Origin: an uncultured Ruminococcus sp.
Lineage (GTDB): Bacteria > Bacillota > Clostridia > Oscillospirales > Ruminococcaceae
DNA length: 20,531 nt
Assembly: GCA_900541495.1 (NCBI GenBank)
Contig: UQKC01000042.1
Location: 1-20,531 of the forward strand
Direction: 5' to 3'
In this document: one piece after another, positions 7,503 through 14,673 of the stretch
How positions within the stretch are numbered: the stretch's first letter is position 1
Layout: every line of letters starts with the position of its first letter
Notes under the pieces: model-generated
Seen by the model: only the letters and a program-made list of their open reading frames with translations
The model's database searches: none
What the model was told of the DNA's origin: nothing
Program-made: the position numbers and the translations under genes

Positions 7503-7538
7503 GAATGTATATTATTTTCCGAAAGGACAGCTTTTTCT

Positions 7539-8159
7539 ATGAACATACTTGTTGTCGGCTGCGGCACTCTCGGCTCGAATCTTTGCAATAAGCTTTCAGA
7601 TCTTGGGCACGAGATATCGGTCATTGCCGAATCGCACAATGAATTTTCCGCTTTATCCGATGATTTTACTGGCTACACGACTGTCGGCGTTGCGATAGAT
7701 ATGGACACGCTACGTGCGGCAGGCATCGAGAACTGTGACGCTGTTGCGGCTGTCACCTCCGATGACAACGTTAACCTTATGGTCGTGCAGATAGCAAAGC
7801 AGTTTTTCGGCATAGATCAGGCTTATGCGAGGGTGACCGACCCGACCAAGAGCGAAGTTTTTGCAAAGATAGGCATCAAAACTATATGCCCCACAAACAC
7901 CGCTGTGGAAACTTTCACCGCCTCGCTCACCGAACCGAGTGATTCGCAGAGCATCGTCGTCAACGGTCACTCGGTCGTTATCAGCAGCGTTGAGGTCGAT
8001 AAAAAAATGATCGGTCACAGACTGAGTGACATCACGCTTGAACCGAATGAAACGATAATCGCTATCGAACACGAAAACAGCTCGATAAGGGGAGTTTTCC
8101 TCTCGAACTATGAGATCGCCAAGGGTGACAATCTTATCTGCGCAAAATTCGTTGACTGA
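7539..8159 (+). CDS. RCK/TrkA-type potassium uptake regulator, divergent copy
   Basis: A 206-residue cytoplasmic protein with one RCK module: a Rossmann N domain (1-130) with GCGTLG near residues 7-12, and a short RCK-C domain (about 135-206). Such proteins (KtrA/KtrC, TrkA) bind nucleotides and gate membrane potassium channels of the KtrB/TrkH type. Two positions differ from the usual pattern and from its neighbour: the end of strand 2 reads SVIAES where an acid normally follows VI, and the GDAT motif is replaced by GVAID. Nucleotide binding may be weakened. It is followed 16 bases later by a second RCK gene, so the two probably form hetero- or mixed rings. No channel subunit is in the window. 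Confidence 0.88.
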   Translation: MNILVVGCGTLGSNLCNKLSDLGHEISVIAESHNEFSALSDDFTGYTTVGVAIDMDTLRAAGIENCDAVAAVTSDDNVNLMVVQIAKQFFGIDQAYARVTDPTKSEVFAKIGIKTICPTNTAVETFTASLTEPSDSQSIVVNGHSVVISSVEVDKKMIGHRLSDITLEPNETIIAIEHENSSIRGVFLSNYEIAKGDNLICAKFVD

Positions 8160-8175
8160 ACAAGGAGAAAACTCT

Positions 8176-8838
8176 ATGAAAATTATAATTGTCGGCGGAG
8201 GCAAGGTCGGTTACTACCTTATCAGGGCACTTATCGAAAAGAAGCACGAGCCTACCGTTATTGAAATAAACAAGGAAGTCAGCAAAAAGATAGCTGATAC
8301 AATGGATATCCCCGTTATCCTCGGTGATGCGACGAACATTGACGTTCTCCGTGCCGCAGGTGCGGACGAAGCCGACGCTTTTGTAAGCGTTACGGGCAAC
8401 GACCAGTGCAATATGATATCCTGCCAGCTTGCCAAAAACGAATTTGGCATCGCTAAGACTGTTGCAAGGGCGAATAACCCTAAAAATGTCGAGGTCATCA
8501 AGGCTTTCGGCATTGATACGGTAATAAACAGCACGGACAGCATCGCTTCGCTCATTGAGCGCGAGGTCGACACGAACAAGATAAAACAGCTTTTACAGCT
8601 CAATGACGGCAAAGTTTCGCTTTTCGAGGCAACTCTCCCCGAAAATTACGTTTATAACGGAAAAATGCTCATGGAAATGAACCTGCCGTCGATTTTCAAC
8701 ATCGTTTCCATTACGCGAAACGGAAGTCTTATCATACCGAGAGGTCAGACCGTACTTTTGAGCGGTGACAAGCTTCTCATAATCTCCGACCCGTCCGTTG
8801 TGAAAGAGATAAAAAGCACATTAAAAATCAAGGATTAA
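8176..8838 (+). CDS. RCK/TrkA-type potassium uptake regulator, canonical copy
   Basis: A 220-residue protein of the KtrA/TrkA type. The Rossmann N domain begins MKIIIVGGGKVG, with strand-2 acid in TVIEINKE and the typical LGDATNIDVLRAAGADEADAF segment; the RCK-C domain runs from about residue 135, with IPRGQTVLLSGDKLLII. These features make it the likely nucleotide-binding partner of the preceding copy. The ATG at 8176 follows AAGGAG by 7 bases; earlier in-frame starts from 8110 overlap the upstream gene and lack a site. The FtsA-like gene begins 13 bases after its stop, so all three are probably co-transcribed. Its membrane channel must be encoded elsewhere. Confidence 0.92.
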   Translation: MKIIIVGGGKVGYYLIRALIEKKHEPTVIEINKEVSKKIADTMDIPVILGDATNIDVLRAAGADEADAFVSVTGNDQCNMISCQLAKNEFGIAKTVARANNPKNVEVIKAFGIDTVINSTDSIASLIEREVDTNKIKQLLQLNDGKVSLFEATLPENYVYNGKMLMEMNLPSIFNIVSITRNGSLIIPRGQTVLLSGDKLLIISDPSVVKEIKSTLKIKD

Positions 8839-8851
8839 AGGACTGATAATA

Positions 8852-11140
8852 ATGCCGAAAACAGCTCCCGAACACACCGAAGAAAAGACAGCAAAAACAG
8901 AAAAAAAGACTGCCGATACAGCTAAATCCACTGCTAAATCCACGCGCTCAAACACAAAAGCCGCAGCACAAAAAAAATCGGCATCTGATTCTTCCAAAAC
9001 TTCAAAGACGACTAAAAAAGCTCCTGCAAAAAAGCTTCGCAAGCAGGCTGCAAACGAGATCTTCGCGCTCGATATCGGAACACGAAACGTTATCGGCGTT
9101 CTCGGCAGCATCGTTGACGGAGTTTTCTCTGTGACGGCTTACAGCGAGTATGCGCACACTCAGCGAGCAATGATAGACGGTCAGATTGAGGACATTGCCG
9201 AGGTCGCAAGGGTCGTAAAGCTCGTTAAAAAAAAGCTTGAAGAAAAGACGGGCGTTGCTCTTTCAAAAGTCGCTATCGCAGCCGCAGGACGCGCACTCAA
9301 AACTCAGCGGACTGAGCTTGAATTCGACATTGATGACAAAGAAGCTATCACCGAAGAAGCTGTAAAGTCGTTCGAGGTCGAAACCGTATTCAAAGCGCAG
9401 AATGAGCTTGACGAAAAGATGAAAAACAGCAACCTCGTTTTCTACTGCGTCGGTCACACGGTCGTGAACTACTTTCTTGATGATTACAAGATAAAAAATC
9501 TCATCGGACACAAGGGCAAAAAGGTCAAAGTCGAGCTTATCGCAGCCTTTCTCCCGAATGTTGTTGTCGAGAGCCTTTATTCCGTAATGGATATGAACAA
9601 GCTCGAAGTTACGAGCCTTACGCTCGAACCTATCGCGGCGATGAATGTTATAATCCCGCCCGAAGTTCGTCTTATCAACATTGCGCTCGTCGATATCGGT
9701 GCAGGAACGTCCGATATTGCAATATCGCAGAACGGCAGCATCGTCGCTTATGCGATGTCCACCGTTGCAGGCGACGAGATAACCGAAGAGGTCATTCGCA
9801 GCTACATAGTTGATTTTGAAACGGCGGAAAAGATGAAAATTTCCGCTTCAAAAAATGATACAATAAAATTCACCGATATTTTGGGCTTTGAAAAAACCGT
9901 CACTGCGGAAGAATTTTTCAAGAGCCTTGAACCTGCAGTCGGCTCACTCGCATCAAACATTTCCGAGAGCATTATAAACGCCAACGGCGGACAATCCCCT
10001 GCCGCTGTATTCCTTGTCGGCGGCGGAAGCCTTATCCCGAACCTTTCGGCGGCGGTCGCAGAAAAGCTTTCGATACCGAAAGAGCGTGTCGCTGTCGGCG
10101 GAAAGAACGCTTACAAGAACATCGACCTCGGCAGGACGGGCATCGGCGGTCCTGAATATGTAACGCCTATCGGCATCGGCGTGACAGCCGTTGTCAACAA
10201 GGGTTACGACTTCTCTGTCGTAACGCTCAACGGCAAGAAAATGCGCATCTTCGACACACGCTCCGTCAGCATTGCCGATATGCTCGTTATGGCAGGCTTC
10301 AAGACAAATCAGATAATCGGACGCTCAGGCAGAAGCCTTACCTTTACGCTCAACGGCGAGCGTCAGCTTATGAAAGGTACTTTTGCCGTTCCGGGTCAGA
10401 TAACCCTCAACGGACTTCCCGTTTCGCTCGATCAGACCGTCAAGCAGGGTGACGTTATCGAATTTATTCCTGCGGAAAGCGGAATTGATGCGAATGTGAA
10501 CATCTCCGATATCGCAGGCGAGCTCTCCGACAAGACCGTTATGGTTGACGGTGTGAAGTACACTATCGGCATCACCGCCACAGTCAACGGAAAGCCTGTC
10601 GGCAAGGACTATGACATACAAAACAATGACAAGGTCATCATCAACGAAACGGACACGCTCGGCGACCTTATGGGACTTCTGCCGTTCGATGCGGAGGCTG
10701 TCGGCTTCTTCAAGGGCGGAAAGCAGCTCAGCTTCGACTATATTCTTCGTGCCGATGATGATATCATAACGGGTGACAAGATAATCACCGACAGCGCGCG
10801 TGAGGGCAGGATCGCCAAAGCCGTTGCGGAGCAAAGCGAGGTCAAGATCGATTACTCCGTTCCCGTCGATGCTCCGATGCAAAGCGAACCCGAAAAGCCT
10901 GCGCCGACCGAGCCAAACGCAAATTTCTACGTTGTTCTCAACGGAAAGAGCGTTATTCTCCCACCACGTCCGAACAACGCGCCGCACGAATTCATCGAGC
11001 TTATGTCGATAGCTGATATCGACCTTGACAACCCTCCTCCGAGCGGAGATATGATAACCACCGTCAATGGCAAAAACGCAAGCTTTATGGACAGGATAAA
11101 CGACGGAGATATCGTTGTTATCCGTTGGGCTGACAAATAA
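8852..11140 (+). CDS. FtsA/PilM-like actin-fold protein with beta-grasp-like C-terminal modules
   Basis: A 762-residue protein. Residues 1-66 are a low-complexity Lys/Ala/Ser/Thr-rich tail. The actin-type ATPase core follows: phosphate-1 ALDIGTRN (72-79), an FtsA-like SHS2/1C region (about 138-255), phosphate-2 VDIGAGTSD (280-288) and adenosine motif FLVGGGSLIPNL (387-398). The core ends near 450. The last 300 residues are not found in classical FtsA: segments about 455-540, 563-600 and 692-760 repeat a pattern of LNG/VNGK, then about 20-50 residues later GD-hydrophobic-I, resembling ThiS/MoaD beta-grasp folds. The amphipathic membrane helix that ends true FtsA is missing. ATG 8852 follows AAAGGAC by 8 bases. 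It lies in an operon with two RCK genes and no ftsZ. It might organise a membrane or envelope assembly; the role is unknown. Confidence 0.85.
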   Translation: MPKTAPEHTEEKTAKTEKKTADTAKSTAKSTRSNTKAAAQKKSASDSSKTSKTTKKAPAKKLRKQAANEIFALDIGTRNVIGVLGSIVDGVFSVTAYSEYAHTQRAMIDGQIEDIAEVARVVKLVKKKLEEKTGVALSKVAIAAAGRALKTQRTELEFDIDDKEAITEEAVKSFEVETVFKAQNELDEKMKNSNLVFYCVGHTVVNYFLDDYKIKNLIGHKGKKVKVELIAAFLPNVVVESLYSVMDMNKLEVTSLTLEPIAAMNVIIPPEVRLINIALVDIGAGTSDIAISQNGSIVAYAMSTVAGDEITEEVIRSYIVDFETAEKMKISASKNDTIKFTDILGFEKTVTAEEFFKSLEPAVGSLASNISESIINANGGQSPAAVFLVGGGSLIPNLSAAVAEKLSIPKERVAVGGKNAYKNIDLGRTGIGGPEYVTPIGIGVTAVVNKGYDFSVVTLNGKKMRIFDTRSVSIADMLVMAGFKTNQIIGRSGRSLTFTLNGERQLMKGTFAVPGQITLNGLPVSLDQTVKQGDVIEFIPAESGIDANVNISDIAGELSDKTVMVDGVKYTIGITATVNGKPVGKDYDIQNNDKVIINETDTLGDLMGLLPFDAEAVGFFKGGKQLSFDYILRADDDIITGDKIITDSAREGRIAKAVAEQSEVKIDYSVPVDAPMQSEPEKPAPTEPNANFYVVLNGKSVILPPRPNNAPHEFIELMSIADIDLDNPPPSGDMITTVNGKNASFMDRINDGDIVVIRWADK

Positions 11141-11144
11141 AAAC

Positions 11145-11179
11145 AAAGCAGTGCTGCTCATTCTGAACGGCACTGCTTT
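11145..11179. terminator. Bidirectional terminator between the FtsA-like and Asn/Gln-rich genes
   Basis: A 10-bp stem AAAGCAGTGC/GCACTGCTTT with a 15-base loop. On the plus strand it is followed by TTCTGTTTT and on the minus strand by TGTTTTTATTTG, so it can end both convergent transcripts. Confidence 0.85.
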
Positions 11180-11208
11180 TCTGTTTTGCAGATCTTTTTC
11201 GGAAATTG

Positions 11209-11352
11209 TTATCTGAAGTTTCTGTTCTGCTGCTGATTCCGGTTCTGATTCTGCTGATTGTTGTTCTGCTGCTGATTATTCTGCTGGTTCTGCTGCTGAT
11301 TGTTGTTCTGCTGGTTATTCTGCTGGTTCTGCTGATTATTCTGCTTGTTCAT
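11209..11352 (-). CDS. Asn/Gln-rich 47-residue protein
   Basis: On the minus strand an ATG at 11352 opens 47 codons ending TAA. AAAAGGAGAA lies 7 bases before the ATG, a near-ideal ribosome site. The protein begins MNKQNNQQNQQ and ends QQQNRNFR; 21 residues are Gln and 20 Asn (87 percent), with one Lys, three Arg and one Phe as the only other side chains apart from Met. All 21 Gln codons are CAG while Asn uses both AAC and AAT, so it is not a simple DNA microsatellite. No signal peptide or membrane segment. The composition is prion-like. Function unknown; small basic-tailed N/Q proteins of this kind are usually missed or called low complexity. It ends at a bidirectional terminator. No clear promoter was found in 11353-11430. 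Confidence 0.75.
   Translation of the reverse strand: MNKQNNQQNQQNNQQNNNQQQNQQNNQQQNNNQQNQNRNQQQNRNFR
11257..11334 (-). repeat. Imperfect tandem duplication inside the Asn/Gln-rich gene
   Basis: Codons at 11299-11334 (QQNQQNNQQNNN) are repeated with two extra Gln codons at 11257-11298 (QQQNQQNNQQQNNN). The two units are in phase and adjacent, consistent with slippage or unequal recombination preserving the frame. Confidence 0.8.
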
Positions 11353-11427
11353 AAAAGTTCTCCTTTTGCGATGATTCGCATAAAATTGATATGTTTTCGC
11401 GGTAACAGAAAAATTTACGCCTTATCC

Positions 11428-11456
11428 TTGAATTTATGCCAAAGATAGTGTATAAT
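11428..11456 (+). promoter_or_regulatory. Promoter of malQ
   Basis: TTGAAT (11428-11433), 17-base spacer, TATAAT (11451-11456). It lies 67 bases before ATG 11523. No operator-like palindrome is apparent. Confidence 0.85.
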
Positions 11457-11522
11457 ATCTTTGTAAGAAACAAACTCTAACTGCGAAAACCATAAAATAT
11501 TATTTTCAAAGGATTGATTTTT

Positions 11523-13046
11523 ATGCATAGCTGCGGAATTTTACTTCATATTTCCTCATTGCCGAGCAATTACGGCATAGGAACTCTTGGCAAAGAAGCC
11601 TACGAATTTGTGGATTTTTTGAAAAAAAGCGGTCAGGAATACTGGCAGATACTCCCCGTTGGCCCAACAGGTTACGGCGACTCGCCTTATCAGAGCTACT
11701 CTGCTTACGCCGGAAATCCCCTGCTCATCGACCTTGATATGCTCATTGAGGACGGTCTGCTCAACTCGGACGATCACGACCTCAAGGTGCTTTTACATAA
11801 GGAGCATTTTGCCGATTATGCGCAGCTTTTCAGCTTCAAATATGTGATATTGCAGAAAGCTGCCGCAAGCTTTTTCACGAACACAAACTCCGCGGATATG
11901 CTCGATTTCAAGCGTTTCTGCTCGGAAAACGGCTTCTGGCTCGATGATTATGCGCTTTTTATGTCGCTGAAATATCTGAACCGTCAGGTAATGTGGACGG
12001 AATGGGACGATGATATACGCCTGCGTGAAGCCGAAGCTGTTGAACGCTATTCAACGGAGCTTTCGGACGATATTCTCTGCTGGAAATTTATGCAGTATGA
12101 ATTTTTCAAGCAGTATTTTGCACTCAAAGCTTATGCAAACAAGAACGGCATCAAAATTTACGGCGATATGCCTATCTATGTTTCAATGGACAGCTCCGAT
12201 ATCTGGGCAAATCCCGAGCTTTTTATGCTCGATGAAGACCGCCGCCCGACAAAAGTTGCAGGCTGCCCTCCCGATGACTTCTCCCCAACAGGTCAGCTTT
12301 GGGGCAATCCGCTCTATGACTGGGACAAAATGGAGAAAGACGGCTTCGTTTGGTGGATATCGCGAGTTGAATATTCCGCAAAGCTTTTCGACCTTACCCG
12401 AATCGACCATTTCAGAGGCTTTGAAAGCTTTTATGCAATCCCTGCCGAGGATAAGACCGCCGAAAACGGTGAGTGGCTCAAAGGTCCGTCAATGAAGCTT
12501 TTCAATTCGATAAAAGCTGAACTCGGCGATGTAAAGCTCGTTGCCGAAGACCTCGGCTTCCTCACGGACGAAGTAAAACAGATGCTCAAAGACGCAGGCT
12601 ACCCCGGAATGAACGTCCTCGAATTTGCATTTTACGGCAAGCAGGACAGCAATTATCTCCCACATAATTATGTCCGCAACAGCGTTACATATATCGGCAC
12701 ACACGATAACGATACCGCAATGGGCTGGTACGATTCACTCGAAAAAGCCGACAGAAAGTTCGCTAAAAAATATATGGGACTTAACAAAAAAGAGGGCGTG
12801 TGTGGCGGACTTATCCGTACAGCGTTCGCAAGCATCTCCGACCTTGTAATTATACAGATGCAGGATTATCTTGAACTCGGCTCGGAAGCAAGAATGAATA
12901 TCCCCTCGACCATAGGCGGCGGAAACTGGGCATGGCGCTTAAAAGACGGCGACCTCTCGCCTGAACTTTCAAAGCGTATAAGAAAGTATGCGGAGAATTT
13001 CTTCCGTATCCCTGCGGCGAAAAAGGTCAAGGTAAAAAAGGCGTAA
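11523..13046 (+). CDS. malQ: 4-alpha-glucanotransferase (amylomaltase, GH77)
   Basis: Transfers alpha-1,4-glucan segments between maltodextrins, releasing glucose; cytoplasmic, used in maltodextrin or glycogen turnover. The ATG at 11523 follows AAAGGA by 9 bases; the TTG at 11514 sits on top of that site and is rejected. The 507-residue length fits GH77 of the Thermus/plant D-enzyme type. It opens with the family hallmark GILLHISSLPSNYGIGTLG and QILPVGPTGYGDSPYQSYSA. Catalytic residues visible are the nucleophile Asp295 in RIDHFRGF, the acid/base Glu342 in VAEDLG and Asp395 in GTHDND. Glycogen or maltodextrin genes are absent from both sides, so it stands alone with its own promoter and the terminator at 13073-13114. 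Confidence 0.97.
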   Translation: MHSCGILLHISSLPSNYGIGTLGKEAYEFVDFLKKSGQEYWQILPVGPTGYGDSPYQSYSAYAGNPLLIDLDMLIEDGLLNSDDHDLKVLLHKEHFADYAQLFSFKYVILQKAAASFFTNTNSADMLDFKRFCSENGFWLDDYALFMSLKYLNRQVMWTEWDDDIRLREAEAVERYSTELSDDILCWKFMQYEFFKQYFALKAYANKNGIKIYGDMPIYVSMDSSDIWANPELFMLDEDRRPTKVAGCPPDDFSPTGQLWGNPLYDWDKMEKDGFVWWISRVEYSAKLFDLTRIDHFRGFESFYAIPAEDKTAENGEWLKGPSMKLFNSIKAELGDVKLVAEDLGFLTDEVKQMLKDAGYPGMNVLEFAFYGKQDSNYLPHNYVRNSVTYIGTHDNDTAMGWYDSLEKADRKFAKKYMGLNKKEGVCGGLIRTAFASISDLVIIQMQDYLELGSEARMNIPSTIGGGNWAWRLKDGDLSPELSKRIRKYAENFFRIPAAKKVKVKKA

Positions 13047-13072
13047 TACTAATTTTTGATCCAAGTGCAGAC

Positions 13073-13114
13073 AAAAAATGCGGCAACTGCTCAAAAACAG
13101 TTACCGCATTTTTT
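13073..13114. terminator. Bidirectional terminator between malQ and the nup operon
   Basis: A 17-bp stem (AAAAAATGCGGCAACTG with CAGTTACCGCATTTTTT, one C-A mismatch) with an 8-base loop. A-runs and T-runs on both sides make it usable in both directions. The ancestral stop codon of the GNAT gene (TGA, 13091-13093) lies in the loop. Confidence 0.92.
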
Positions 13115-13716
13115 CATAACAAAATTCGTAAGCACTACTCCCCTGCGAACAACTTCCTGCTCCTTTACAACAGAGTACCCCCTCGAAATAAGAACCTGTC
13201 TTCATAAGAAATGTATGCGGATTTTCGAGCATAATTTTGTTGCAGACAAGGCAAAAATCCGCAGGCGTGCTGCCGCACGGCAAGGATTTTTAACGCAGTA
13301 TGCAGCAAAATTTGCCGAAAAGACGTGTGCATATGCTTATGAAGACAGGTTATAAAGAACGGCTTCGCAGTAATTGAAGCGTGAACCGTCAGCTCGTCCG
13401 TGTCGGGATAGCTTTCCAATGCATCTCATATCGCAGTTGCAATACCTTTGCGCTGGTAGTCCTTGTGAACATATAGGCGGTCGAGATAACCGCCCTCGGT
13501 AATGTCACCGAAGCCGATGATAACGCCGTTTCCCTCGGCAACGACCGTGTAATGCTCCGTGAATGACTTGTCCCACGCCGAACGGTCAACGTTTCCGTCC
13601 GCCCACGCGTTGACCTGCTCAGCCGTGTAGTCCCGTATGTTTACTTCGTGTACGGTATCATAAAACAGCTTCGCCATTTCTTCGCAGTCGGCGGAACGGT
13701 AGCTCCGCAGCAGCAT
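13091..13716 (-). pseudogene. GNAT N-acetyltransferase, broken by an inserted element and a stop codon
   Basis: The intact N-terminal part (13429-13716, 96 residues) has the GNAT pattern: LRSYRSADCEEMAKLFYDTV, then IIGFGDITEGGYLDRLYVH and the acetyl-CoA loop segment QRKGIATAI. A TGA at 13426-13428 then stops the frame where the family continues. The same frame resumes with DALESYPDTDELTVHASITAKPFF up to 13354, is interrupted by the element at 13193-13351, and the remaining C-terminus (GYSVVKEQEVVRRGVVLTN and FVMKKCGNCF) is found on the other side, ending at TGA 13091. Removing 164 bases (13188-13351) joins the parts in frame through FFISRGYSVV and gives 154 codons with stop, the normal GNAT length. 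ATG 13716 directly follows the nupQ stop (TAAATG), so it was translationally coupled to the transporter. Substrate unknown. Confidence 0.9.
13193..13351. mobile_element. MITE-like element with 16-bp terminal inverted repeats
   Basis: The ends AACCTGTCTTCATAAG (13193-13208) and CTTATGAAGACAGGTT (13336-13351) are perfect inverted repeats. Nested inside are a second pair (AATTTTGTTGCA 13233-13244 with TGCAGCAAAATT 13301-13312, one G-U) and a third (AAAAATCC 13253-13260 with GGATTTTT 13284-13291), so the whole unit can fold into a long imperfect hairpin. ATAA flanks it at 13188-13191 and 13352-13355, a probable target duplication, with one extra G at 13192. No coding capacity; it must depend on a transposase in trans. 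It sits inside the GNAT gene, which dates it as a recent arrival. Family not recognised. Confidence 0.85.
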
Positions 13717-14673
13717 TTATCTTTCCTCACGGAAATAGTTCACGCCGCAGGAAGCAGGCTGCATTCTGCCTTTGTTCTTTCTTACGGATGTGATAACGAG
13801 GATAAGCGCTGTGATAACGAATGGGAGCATATCATAGAAAGCGTTCGGGAGTGTTATCACCGACTTCGGCATATAGTATTTCAGAACGCTGAATGCGCCG
13901 AAAATAAGGCTTCCGCCGATAGCTTTGAGCGGACTCCACGCTGCGAAAATAACGAGCGCAACAGAGATCCAACCCATACCATTTACGCTGTCGCTCATCC
14001 ATACGCCGCCGCAGACGATCATTGAGCAGTATGCTCCGCCTATGCCGCATATTCCGCCGCCGATAAGCAGATTGATGTACTTGCTGCGGACAACGTGTAT
14101 TCCGACCGCATCGGCAGCCGCAGGATTTTCACCGATAGTACGGAGGTTAAGTCCCGTTTTTGTCTTGAAAAGATAAATATACACTATAATTGCGATTATA
14201 ACACCAAGATAGATGAAGATATTGTAGGAAAAAAGCAGCTTTCCCACAACAGGAATATCGCTAAGAACGGGAATGTGAATGTTTCTGAGCTGCGACATAA
14301 TATGCTCGGGGAGTTTCAGGTTGCCCGTTTCCGAACGTGTGATGTTATATTCGCCGATGAAGTTTGAAAGTCCGCAGCCGAAAATGGTCAGCGTAAGACC
14401 CGTAACGTTCTGGTCAGCCATAAATGTTACCGTCAGAACCGCGTAAATGAGTGCAGCAGCCGCGCCCGAAAGGAACGCTGCGATTATCGCAATAACAAGG
14501 CTGTCGAAGCGATAGCCTGCCATAAAGCCTGCACACGCGCCTATAGCCATCATACCCTCAACGCCGAGATTCAGATGACCCGATTTCTGATTGATTATCT
14601 CGCCGACCGTTCCGTACAGAAGCGAAGCGCCTGCGAGAACTGCCGCAACGAGAAAGTTGATAAACATATCCAT
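13717..14673 (-). CDS. nupQ: BMP-family nucleoside ABC transporter permease (NupQ-like)
   Basis: A 318-residue inner-membrane permease of the BPD_transp_2 class with about nine hydrophobic segments. It starts with the family pattern LVAAVLAGASLLYGTVGEIINQKSGHLNLGVEGMM and contains ENPAAADAVGIHV, the coupling-helix region that meets the ATPase. It pairs with the NupP-like permease to form the channel of a nucleoside importer (B. subtilis NupOPQ and related YufPQ). ATG 14673 overlaps the upstream permease stop by one base (TGATG), and its own stop abuts the start of the GNAT pseudogene. Its substrate-binding lipoprotein is not encoded nearby. Confidence 0.92.
   Translation of the reverse strand: MDMFINFLVAAVLAGASLLYGTVGEIINQKSGHLNLGVEGMMAIGACAGFMAGYRFDSLVIAIIAAFLSGAAAALIYAVLTVTFMADQNVTGLTLTIFGCGLSNFIGEYNITRSETGNLKLPEHIMSQLRNIHIPVLSDIPVVGKLLFSYNIFIYLGVIIAIIVYIYLFKTKTGLNLRTIGENPAAADAVGIHVVRSKYINLLIGGGICGIGGAYCSMIVCGGVWMSDSVNGMGWISVALVIFAAWSPLKAIGGSLIFGAFSVLKYYMPKSVITLPNAFYDMLPFVITALILVITSVRKNKGRMQPASCGVNYFREER

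Noticed and set aside
7330..7542. Open frame starting inside the tRNA region
   Set aside because: It overlaps tRNA-Leu, its terminator and the promoter of the next operon.
11206..11448. Leu/Val/Ile-rich open frame on the plus strand
   Set aside because: It is the antisense reading of the CAG/AAC/AAT codons of the Asn/Gln-rich gene; it has no ribosome site and no plausible function.
13101..13283. Short minus-strand frames across the inserted element, with several Cys
   Set aside because: They are out-of-frame readings of the element joined to the GNAT remnant; the true frame is the one reconstructed after removing the insertion.
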